Below are positions 1 to 8,000 of a stretch of 14,277 nucleotides of DNA, piece by piece. Source of the DNA: Baffinella frigidus (Eukaryota; Cryptophyceae; Cryptomonadales; Baffinellaceae); contig MU646475.1 of assembly GCA_026770585.1 (NCBI GenBank), forward strand, positions 127,009-141,285. Reading direction: 5' to 3'. How positions within the stretch are numbered: position 1 is the stretch's first letter; each line of letters starts with the position of its first letter. The notes below the pieces were generated by a model. It made no database searches, had not been told where the DNA came from, and was given only the letters and a program-made list of their open reading frames with translations. The position numbers were made by a program, and so were the translations under genes.

Positions 1-112
1 CCGTAGGGACATACGGGGGTTCCTACGGACAAGGTAACGGAAACCCGGGCATTTCCTGTGAACCCCCCTCCGTAGCCCGTTGTGTGTGTATGGTATCTTA
101 GGAGTGCGGGAC

Positions 113-1994
113 CTGGGCGTGGAGAAGGCGCGCGAAGTTCCCCAGCGCCCGTGTGTTCTCCGGCTCCAGTGCCAGCGCCTGCGGTTACCGTTCAGGGTTT
201 AGGGGTTAGGGTGTGGGGTGTAGGGTTTGGGGTGTAGGGTGTAGGGTGTAGGGTGTGGGGTGTAAGGTGTAGGGTTTGGGGTTTAGGGTTCAGGGTGTAG
301 GGTTTGGGATTCGGGGTGTAGGGTGTGGGTTTTAGGGTGTAGGGTTTAGGGTTTAGGGTTTAGGGTTTAGGGTTTAGGGTTTAGAGTAGGGTTTTAGGGT
401 TTAGGGTTTAGGGGTCTGTGGTCAAGGGTTTGGGATCAGGGGCTAGGAGGCAGGGTTTATGGGGGCAGGGTGAAGGGTGCAGGGGCAGGACATGAACAAG
501 AGCGTCGGCATGACATTCACCCGAAGACAAGTCACGATGTCAGCCGAAGACATCGTGACTTGTGACTTCGGCTGACATCGTGACTTGTGATCACGTGATC
601 CTTCCCTACCGCCTGCTTCTCTTCTTTATCACTCTCAAGCTCTCGCCTGGAGAGTAGTGGTCCAAAAGTCTGCGAGCCACCCTATCTCCTATCTTCAACT
701 ACGAACACGATTGACAAGATGGCTTTCCGGCGACGAAATTTACTACACAATTGGGTCTGACTAGTAATAGCAAAGCATCTGTGCAGTAATTTTCGTTCCC
801 AGAAAAGTGATATGTTGAATCGTTGGCGCAGTTGAACATGCTCGAGGAGAACCAGAGGTGGGGTTTTGACAACACCTAGCTCTGCCCCAGTCCAATTTTG
901 TCTTGTAGATAGAGTCCCCCCCCCGAAATTTCACAGGTGAATTTTGACCCCCCCCCCATGAAATTCACCTGTGAAATTTCGGGGGGGGGCATTGCATCTA
1001 CGAGACCAAATTGAACTGGGACAGAACTAGAACACTGCGCTTCCTACCACCAACCCTCACAGCCTGAACAGATCGTCGAATTTAAGGTCGCGTTTTTCCC
1101 TTGGAGGCCGCCGGATTCCGGCGTCCGTGGAGCCATTTTACCTTGAAATTCAAAATCGAAAATCGTCGATTTGCTCAGCCCGTGAGGGTTGGTGGTAGCT
1201 CTGCCTCCGGGGGGTTGGCAGACTAATTTCCCAAGTTGACGTTCTGTTTTCCTAGTTCAAACCCGTCAATTTTCGTGAGAAAAAGAGCCCGGCCCTGCCA
1301 AACTCGCCAGGCCAAACCAGCATCATGCAAAAAGCTAATGCCAGCGAGGTACTTAGAGCCTACGGATTGCCTACGGTAGGAGCCCCCCGCATATGACTTT
1401 TCAAGACCTATCTTTTTAAAACGTCGAAGGAGGAGGGGGGGTTCCTACCGTAGGCTAAGGGGTCCGCTGGCGTTAGCTTTTCGCATTAGCAGGGAGACTG
1501 AGCAAGACCTCAACGTAGTACTTCGTGGCCTGAGCGATCTCCTCCTCTTTCCCTCCCGCTTGTAGCAGATCTGCCATGTTCACCAGCTCCTTCGCCGCCT
1601 TGACCTTCCCTCCGGCATGGATCCTGTCACAGAGCTCGGCCGCCCCACCCTGGCGCCTCCCCCCCTCCGACGCTTGAGCGTTCGCCATGGTGGCGACAGC
1701 GCCGCCGCCACCCCGGTCCGATTCGCCGGCCAGCCCGAGCCCCAGCTCGTCGAGGGAGTCGCTGCCGATCGAAGTGTGGCCGGGTGTGACGCCTCCGCCG
1801 CGAAGCGCCAACCCAGAGTGATTCTCACCGAGCGGATCGCCGCGACCAAGCTCTGCGGTGGCGTCCCGGAGAGGCGCCGGGGGGCGCGCGTGGGGCCGTG
1901 CAGCGGAAGATGGAAGGCCCGAGGCGTGTCCAGGCGCGAGGAGCCAGAGCCCGACGGCCGCGGAAAGCTCGAGGGCGACCGAGAGGGGACGCAT
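113..1994 (-). CDS. Secreted TPR-repeat protein, 5' part of gene (two exons visible)
   Basis: Exon 1 is 1509-1994 (162 residues) and exon 2 is 113-178 (22 residues), joined in phase 0 (donor GTCTTG, acceptor CAG); exon 2 ends at a GTCCCG donor and the gene continues off the left edge. Residues 1-24 look like a signal peptide: MRP, a hydrophobic run (VGLWLLA), then a small-residue cleavage region (GHASG). Residues about 25-115 are low-complexity (Gly, Arg, Pro, Ala). From about 132 the sequence is helical, and the splice creates a tetratricopeptide pattern: ATKYYVE joined to ALALEPENTRALGNFARLL. That join is the main support for the model. TPR units bind partner proteins; the partner is unknown. 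Reading through the intron instead gives a TAA at 1473-1475 inside a foldback element. The start at 1994 was chosen for the signal peptide; an internal ATG (MANAQ, near 1689) is the alternative. Secretion and function are inferred. Confidence 0.62.
191..415 (+). repeat. Degenerate telomere-type heptamer array in TPR gene intron
   Basis: The plus strand runs through NNNNGGG heptamers, mostly TTTAGGG and TGTAGGG with scattered TTCAGGG. About six near-perfect TTTAGGG units sit at 340-385. The array lies just upstream (on the minus strand) of the exon 2 acceptor, so the pre-mRNA would carry it as CCCTAAA. A looser GGGT-rich continuation reaches about 490. Confidence 0.9.
527..588. repeat. Perfect 23-bp inverted repeat (hairpin)
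   Basis: The arms at 527-549 and 566-588 are exact reverse complements around a 16-nt loop, and the loop itself repeats part of the arm (ACATCGTGACTTGT). A palindrome GATCACGTGATC follows at 589-600. It lies in the TPR gene intron, with no coding content and no known function. Confidence 0.9.
871..1036. mobile_element. Foldback/MITE-like element with about 65-bp arms
   Basis: The left arm (871 to about 938) and right arm (about 962-1036) are inverted copies. The shared core is CGAAATTTCACAGGTGAA beside a C/G homopolymer, then a less perfect match through CAATTTTGTCTTGTAGAT to CTAGCTCTG. There is no ORF between the arms, so a non-autonomous foldback element is the simplest reading. I found no clear target-site duplication. 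Confidence 0.75.
1043..1199. mobile_element. Foldback element with 17-bp perfect termini
   Basis: The termini CTACCACCAACCCTCAC (1044-1060) and its reverse complement (1182-1198) are exact, and weaker complementarity continues inward for about 30 bp (GATCGTCGAATTT against AAATCGACGATTTT). It abuts the previous foldback within the TPR gene intron and has no coding capacity. Confidence 0.7.
1223..1284 (+). repeat. Dispersed AAGTTGAC/GTCAA motif, diverged copy
   Basis: This is a diverged member of the family best seen at 6324-6393. It keeps TTCCCAAGTTGACG at the left, a central TAGTTC(A)AACC part and CGTCAATTTTCGTGAGAA at the right. It shows that the family also occurs in the TPR gene intron. 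Confidence 0.6.
1325..1486. mobile_element. Foldback element overlapping the read-through end of TPR exon 1
   Basis: The ends 1325-1346 and 1465-1486 are inverted copies (ATGC-A/G-AAAAGCTAA-T/C-GCCAGCG, two mismatches in 22). Inner arms pair CCTACGGTAGGAGCCCCCC with a C-rich match near 1436-1456. If exon 1 were not spliced at 1508, its last residues (NAKS and the TAA) would come from the right terminus of this element, which favours the spliced model. It has no ORF of its own. Confidence 0.75.
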
Positions 1995-2685
1995 CCTTCC
2001 GGACGCGCTTGCTTGGTGTTGGGCGGCTGTCTTCCACGGGTCTTTGCAGGTGAAGGTTGGGGGGGCGGGGGCGGAGCCCTGCCTTGCCCGCGTACCCAGC
2101 TCAGAGAACCCACGGAAAGGTCTGGGACGTGAAGGATAAGGTCCTGTAAAGTCTGAACCCTGCCACGTACAAGGAAAAAACAAGACAGGCAATATTCGTG
2201 AGAGTCCGTCTGTTTCCCAAAGCTTGGCCCGTGCCCGGTCCTTCTTCCCCCTCTCGACGCCTCGAGCTGGAGACAAGTTTGCCCGATGCGCGATTTGCGT
2301 GCGAGGACACGGCACGTGGGGCACGCAGCGCGAGGTAGGTTTTCCAGGATGGCTAGGATGGGGTGCACGCAAGCGAAGTTTACTTTGCCTGCTGCGGCTC
2401 CGGGGCGCCCCGGGTGAGCACCCTGATGGGCCTCACTTCATCTCCTGCCTCAGCCCAGGTACGCTGCACATTCTAGGACCTGCGTGCCGGCGGCAACCTG
2501 CGATCAGGGCGTTCTTCCCAGCTCTGCCTGGAGTGCTTATGAATGGTTCTCCACCCTTGAGGGGACTTGCGGCCAATTCTCGAATAACCCTTTATCGCAA
2601 AAGTTGACAGGATGTGTACCACTAAAATACTTATAAGACCGTTTTGTACCAGATCCATTCATCACGACCGCGAGTATCAGATTTC
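1995..2685. other. Region upstream of the TPR gene; no convincing gene
   Basis: This lies 5' of the minus-strand TPR gene and should hold its 5' UTR and promoter. I see no TATA box or initiator I would defend. Long open frames on both strands are GC-driven and have neither domain patterns nor a clear start. A partial copy of the dispersed motif (AAGTTGACAGGATGTGTACC) lies near 2600-2620. Confidence 0.4.
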
Positions 2686-2709
2686 AATGCACTGAGCCCT
2701 CAGTGCATT
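2686..2709. repeat. Short perfect hairpin
   Basis: AATGCACTGA and TCAGTGCATT flank a 4-nt GCCC loop. It is not followed by a T-run, so I do not call it a terminator. Confidence 0.8.
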
Positions 2710-2815
2710 TCAAGGGGAGTTGACTTAAGAATGCTCAAAATACCCCCACCCTGCCTCCAGGGTGGGAATGGTTCTCGAAGGGTGGGTTGAGGTGCCGCGT
2801 CTGCGCACTCGAAGC

Positions 2816-2972
2816 CAGCTACCATGCATTACCAACCCCTGACACGTGCACCTCATAATCTCTGCAGGGACCTGTGACGGGTCAGGGGTTGGTACTGCAT
2901 GGTAGCTGGTACTGCATGGTAGCAACCCCTGACGCACGCACCGCACAATCCCAGCAGGGACCTGTGACGGGA
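2816..2972. repeat. Nested inverted plus direct repeat
   Basis: The arms 2816-2843 and 2881-2908 form an inverted repeat (AGCTACCATGCA ... ACCAACCCCTGAC). The block beginning AACCCCTGACACG and ending GGGACCTGTGACGGG (about 2834-2881) recurs as a diverged direct copy at about 2925-2971. The stretch from there to 3254 shows no gene or other structure I can support. Confidence 0.8.
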
Positions 2973-3254
2973 TGTTCCGAAGACCCCTCGATCGAACGGG
3001 ACGTGATCGGCGGCACGTTGAGAAGGCTAGAACGCTCTCGCGAGCTAGCAAGAGCCCTCATTGTGGGTAGTGGCAGTCTCTTGCCTTAGGCTTCGACCGG
3101 TGATAACGCGGATTCTTAGTCTAAGCTCGCCTCAATTCTGCGCCATGCATTTCTCGTTCGAATAAAGTCAATAAGTGAGCGAACCAGCGGCGCTCAGGAG
3201 GCGGTCAAGTTCATTGACTCACGACAAGATCCCCGTAGCGCCGTCACTCACGTC

Positions 3255-3379
3255 TACAGGGGTACCTCGATCATAAGAAACCAACTCCCCCTAGGACCCT
3301 ACAGTAGGCCTATGCCTAGCTAGGGCCCTACGTTGGTCCTAGGGGGGGGGCGGTTTCTTATGAGCGAGGTACCCCTGTA
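3255..3379. mobile_element. TA-flanked MITE, copy 1 (CAGGGGTACCTC family)
   Basis: The terminal inverted repeats are about 28 bp: CAGGGGTACCTCGATCATAA at the left and its counterpart ending in CCCCTG at the right, each flanked by TA. The core is C/G-rich with CCTAGG and CCTACAGTAGG palindromes. TA flanks with short terminal repeats and no ORF suit a Tc1/mariner-type MITE. The superfamily is inferred from the TA target alone. Confidence 0.8.
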
Positions 3380-3533
3380 CCGAAACTCCCATGCAACACA
3401 CATCGACTGAAGCACTGCTCGCCCGTGCCCCTGGGTGCCGAAGGTGACGGCGTCAGAGCTGAAAAGGCGCCCGGGATATCCCAAGAACGGTGTGGCACCC
3501 GCAACAACATCTCACCAGACATCGATGAGGATC

Positions 3534-3967
3534 CCCTTTAGCCGGTTTCTGCTGCGATCCTCTGCACCGGGGGGCCTGAATGTGATCCGAAAGGAAGCAT
3601 GGCTTTTCTGCAGAACCAGTTCCGGTGTCCGCCTATGTTGGGAGCTCGAAGAACCTAAAGGACCTAAAGGACATCACATTTAGAATCCTCGCTCTTTTGA
3701 CACACGTAACCTATCGCAAGTGCCCAAAGAATCTGAATTCCCTAATGCTGATTGGGCTGGAGATTGGGGCCGAAAGTTGCTCGCCCAGGGCGGAAACCCT
3801 GTCGCCCGGAATCTGTCTTTCGCTCAGGCCAGCCCCCCTTAAGGTCCTTTAGGCGAACTCCCAAAGTGGGCGGACACTGGAACCGGTTCAGCAGAAAAGG
3901 CATGCTTCCTTTCGGATCACATCAAGCCACCCGGTGCAGAGGATCGCAGCAAAAACCGGCTGAAGGG
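3534..3967. mobile_element. Large foldback element, about 130-bp arms
   Basis: The left arm 3534-3670 and right arm 3834-3967 are inverted, roughly 85-90% similar by eye. Landmarks are CCGGTTTCTGCTGCGATCCT, GATCCGAAAGGAAGCATG and AGAACCAGTTCCGGTGTCCG. The spacer of about 160 bp has no convincing ORF. One arm recurs as a single copy at 13371-13497. Open frames across it are by-products of the repeat. Confidence 0.8.
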
Positions 3968-3985
3968 TGGTCCACCAGTGGGGCA

Positions 3986-4095
3986 TACAGGAGTACCTCG
4001 CTCATAAGAAACCGCCCACCCCCTAGGACCCCTAGGGATAGCCTACTGTAGGGTCCTAGGCGGATGCGGTTTCTTATGAGCGAGGTACCCCTGTA
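3986..4095. mobile_element. TA-flanked MITE, copy 2
   Basis: Same family as 3255-3379: left end TACAGGAGTACCTCGCTCAT, right end GAGCGAGGTACCCCTGTA, TA at both sides. At 110 bp it is slightly shorter, with a core containing CCTACTGTAGGGTCCTAGG. It lies 18 bp after the large foldback element. Confidence 0.85.
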
Positions 4096-4237
4096 CATGC
4101 AGGAGGTTGCCCCAGCTTGCAGCGCGCTGCCACACACCCGAGGCCTGAATGCGATGCACCGCCGCCAGGTACAGTAGGGCTAGTCCTAGGAGCACAGGAC
4201 CACGTTACATGTATGCCTAGGGAGCCATGGTGGCCCC

Positions 4238-4363
4238 ACAGGAGTACCTCGCTCGTAAGAAATGCGCAATCCCCTAGGACCACCATGGGGCCCTAGAGGC
4301 ATAGGCTTACTGTAGGGTCCTACCTAGGGGAAGACAGTTTCTTATGAGCGAGGTACCCCTGTA
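4238..4363. mobile_element. MITE, copy 3
   Basis: The same terminal repeats are present, but the left end (ACAGGAGTACCTCGCTCGTA) has lost the TA flank; the right end ATGAGCGAGGTACCCCTGTA is intact. The core has ACCACCATGGGGCCC and CTACTGTAGGG-type palindromes, so it is a more diverged copy. Confidence 0.8.
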
Positions 4364-4370
4364 GGGAGGA

Positions 4371-4404
4371 GGGCGCTTTCTTATGCGAGGTATCCCTGTC
4401 TGTA
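4371..4404. mobile_element. Solo right end of the MITE family
   Basis: CTTTCTTATGCGAGGTATCC followed by CTGT...TGTA matches only the right terminus of the family, with a small deletion. It sits directly after copy 3, as expected from a tandem insertion followed by loss. Confidence 0.6.
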
Positions 4405-4654
4405 CATGGCGGCCGTGTTGGCAGTGACAAGGTTTCTCACCACACGCGTGCTTTCCCGTGGAAACTTCACTCAAACTCGCGGTGGTCGGCACCCGAACAA
4501 TGCCAACCCCCCACTCGTCGTACGCTTCACCTCTTCCCAATTCTAATCTACAGCCCCCCCCACCCCTTGCCCTTCCTCTCCCACCCTCCATGCGCGCAGG
4601 AGGGAGGGATTGGGGGAAGGAGGGGAGGCGCGTTGCGCGGAGTAGCCAGGGACA

Positions 4655-4688
4655 GGCCCGCCTCGGGAGAGATCTCTCGAGGCGGGCC
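4655..4688. repeat. Near-perfect 34-bp palindrome
   Basis: GGCCCGCCTCG and CGAGGCGGGCC surround GAGAGATCTCTC, with one extra G breaking perfect symmetry. Otherwise I see no gene between the MITE cluster and the methyltransferase stop at 5046 (about 4405-5045). Confidence 0.85.
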
Positions 4689-4770
4689 CATCCGAAGCAC
4701 GGTCCGTACACACGTCCTCAGGAAGACCCTCCTAGCGCGAGGACTAGTGCTTCTCACTGAGATGCACCGG

Positions 4771-4868
4771 CATCCCGTAAGTGGCGAGGGGGTCCAAACA
4801 CCTCTGAGGTCCTAGGCAGGTCCTAGGACCCTACCGTAGGGCGTAGGGAGCCTACTCGTCACTTAACA
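4771..4868. mobile_element. Foldback repeat shared with 14121-14217
   Basis: The shared parts are CATCCCGTAAGTGGC (TATCCCATAAGTGGC in the other copy) and a roughly 50-bp block with AGGTCCTAGGCAGGTCCTAG, CCCTACCGTAGGGCGTA and GAGCCTACT. Outer TAAGTGGC and GTCACTTA are approximately inverted, suggesting a small foldback element different from the TA-flanked family. Confidence 0.7.
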
Positions 4869-5045
4869 TCGAGCTGTTGAATTGTGGCCTCAATAGGCCT
4901 CTCACGCGCGGGCCGCACACAAAAGCGTGGCACGCCCCAAAGGCATCGAAACTACTCGACCCCTTTCACGCCACGTTTGCGCGCGGCGCCTGCGTGGGCT
5001 CATAACCTGTCGATGGCGTCTAACGCTGGCATACTCGTGATGCGC

Positions 5046-8000
5046 TTACTTGGGCTTGGTGGCAGAGTAGACGTTCTCCCAGAGCCAGCCGTCGATCTTC
5101 GAGACCTTGATGTCCGTGAACCCGGCCTTCTCCAGGATCTGTCACGGGCTTTGCTTTTAGGGTTCCGATCAATAGCAAATGCCACGTCGTGTGGACACCA
5201 TACAACTTGCCACGTCGTGTGGAATACAGAACAACACAAGGTACCAGGCTCCATTCCGCCATCAAGCCGACGGATGTGTACCGCACACGATGCATGTCAA
5301 CGTGCGAATAGACCTGCAGTGAACCCGAGCGGGAGGGGGTGCGAGGGGGGGGGGTTCGCACCCCGACGAGCTCGCTCTGGAAGAGCGCGCGGAAGGTCGT
5401 CACGAACTTCGACGTCTTGTACTCCCCCGGGATCTCCTCGCCTGTTTTGGGGTTGAGGGTTCAGGGTGTGGGGATTGGGGTTTAGGGTTTAGGGTGTGGG
5501 GGTTGGGATTAGGACTGGGGTTCAGGGTTTAGGGTTTAGGGTGTGGGGGTTTGGGATTAGGGTGTGGGGAGTGGGGAGTGGGGAGTAGGGGTAGGAACCA
5601 TTGACGTGGAAGGTGTTGAAGTTGACAAGCTGCTGCCCCTCCTTGCCCTGCAGGAGAGAGGGGGGTTAGGGTACAGCGGGCGGCCCCACCTTAGGGGGTC
5701 CGGGCCTTTTTTTCGCCCAGTTGACGGAGTTGTACCGCAAACCCAGCATGTCAACTTGAGAATGGTCGCTCAATCCGAGTGAAGCAGAGCTAGAGGATCC
5801 AACCTGATTCAGAGCTAGGTCGTGGGCGGTGCGCGCGACTTGACAATAGCTGGTGTCGCTCTTAAGTTGCCGGGTTTGCACAACGAGTAAAGAAAGTCAA
5901 CTTGAGAATTGCAGGGTTTACGGTTCAGGGCCAACGTGTTCCACTCCGACATGGAACAATCGGTGCTCGGGCTGACATGACTATTCTCAAGTTGACAAGC
6001 TGGGTGCGCGGTACACACCTGTCAACTTTGGAGCGGGAACGAGCCCGGTCCCACCACATTTGTGAGGTTGAATAGGCTGAGTCAGAGCGAGGAGTCGGGT
6101 TGAGAGACTATTCCTACGTTGACGGTCCGGGTTCTTAGTACAAATTCGTCAAGTTAGTAGTGGAATAGAGTGTTACCTTGTGCCACTCCCAGACGTCGAA
6201 CATGAGGTGCTCGGGCTTCCCCGCCTCCATGCGAACCTGGTTTTGGGTTTCGGGTTGGTTTTGGGTTTCGGGTTGAGGATTGAGGGATGAGGATGTTGAG
6301 ATACACTGAAGAGGCCTACGCCCATGTTGACGACTATTCTCAAGTTGACATGCTGGGTTTCCGGTACAACCCCGTCAACTTTCGCGCGGGAAAGCACGAC
6401 ATTTCTTCGCCCAAAAAGACAGTGAGACAGAGAGAGGAGAGACAGAGCGAGGATGTGGGGAGCGTAGATCTCATCAAGAAGTAGTGGGATGGGGGCCTCG
6501 GATGCCTACATCCTAGCAGGTAATTCACCAGCATACAAGTAATGTGGTGTGTAGAGTGTAGGGTTCAGGGTCAGCACCTGGCGAGCGTAGATCTGCTGGG
6601 ACTGGCGGATGAAGTAGTCGTAGTCCCGCACGCCGATGTTCACGACCCCGCCCGGCCGGAGGAGCGTGTGGAAGTTCTGGCACGCCTGAAACAGGGTGGA
6701 GCGTTCAGGGTTCAGGGTTCAGTGTTTCGGGATGCGAGATCAGGACAAGCTTGGTTGAGGGTTCAGTGCTCAGGGTCCAGGGTGTAGAGATCCGGGTTCA
6801 CGTCACGGTGTAGGGTGGAGGCCTCGGCAACAGAGAGATCCCATCAACAGTGTCAACTTAACCAGACAGGCGCTTGACTTTTGAAGGTGGGGCTCGCAAC
6901 CTGGAGGAGGTCCGCGTCCGTGTGGAGGTGCGGGAGCGAGGATCCCTGCGGTGCCATCCACAGGGTTAGGCTTCCAGTTTCGGGGTTCGCGTTAAGGTAG
7001 AGTAGGGCGCGCCACAGATGGGCGTGCGGTTTCAGGTTTCGCGTTAAGGTAGAGTTTAGGGCGTGGCGCGTGGCGTTTCGGAGTTCACGTGTACAGTTAG
7101 CGTGTAGCTAGAGTTGATGGGGTAGGGTGGGTTTCGGGTCTCAGAACGCGTCAACTTCCGGCGCGAAAACAGGTGGAAGTCAACCCCGAACTCTACAGCT
7201 TCATACCCCTTCCGCACCATCCCTACACCACAGGCCCCGAACTCTAGCTTTTAGCCTGGTCTGAGGGTTTGGAGCGTTTGCGGTAATTGTTGTCCGTTTT
7301 GGACGCACGGTTTTCCGGTTTTTTTAAATGTTGTAAAGGTCGTTGAATATTTTAAATGGACACTTCTCTGGTACAAATGAAACGGGGGGGGGGGGCAAAT
7401 GAAAACCGGAAAACCGTACGTCCAAAACGGACAACAATTACCGCAAACGCTCTAATCGCAAGGTTTTGGGTTCAGGACCTTGGTGACGATGGCGTCAAAG
7501 GAGTTGGGCGCAAAGTCCTTGTTGAGGTTTAGGAAGTCAGACCTGGTTTGGGGGTTGGGTTGAGAGGTCTGGGTGTGAGGTGTGGGGTGTGGAGTTGAGG
7601 TTGAGGATGGAGGGTCAAGGGTTGGGGGATTGCGGGTGCGCCGTTGCAACGAGTTCGCCCAGGGTGCAGGGCTGAGCAATCATTTATTCCTCTTGGTGCG
7701 GGGTTCGGGGGGGCATCAAGGCGCGTGCACCAGCAGTGTGTTGTATGAACAATATGTGTGTATCATTATGTATGGAAAAAAATGGAAAAAATATATTTCT
7801 TTGTATGTTTATTTCTTTGTATCAACAATGTAATGTGTGAAAGATTATTTTACATTATTTTGCAGAGCAGCTCTGGACCCTAGCTGTGGCAATGCGCACA
7901 GCAAGTCGGACTTGTTGACCCTGAATAATGACTTCGCGCCCAATGGCGTGGTGGCTAGGGTCTGGGGTTCGGGGAGCACTGCTGCGCCTGCACGAGCACG

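Noticed and set aside
1617-2132. Plus-strand open frame of 171 residues opposite TPR exon 1
   Set aside because: It is an antisense shadow of a GC-rich exon; composition is Arg/Gly/Pro-rich and there is no domain pattern.
1995-2372. N-terminal extension of the TPR frame (about 126 residues)
   Set aside because: It precedes a good signal peptide and looks like translated non-coding DNA, so the start was placed at 1994.
2686-2709. Rho-independent terminator
   Set aside because: No T-run follows the stem and the genome is eukaryotic.
3922-4137. Peptide YRGTSLIRN recurring in several open frames
   Set aside because: It is the conserved terminus of the TA-flanked MITE read as protein; there are no surrounding domains.
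4884-5456. Plus-strand open frame of 190 residues
   Set aside because: It runs antisense through two methyltransferase exons and an intron; no recognisable domain.
5564-5782. Peptide VDGVVPQTQHVNL seen in several frames, like a conserved protein
   Set aside because: It is the translation of the dispersed AAGTTGAC repeat, found in both orientations and several contexts, not a protein family.
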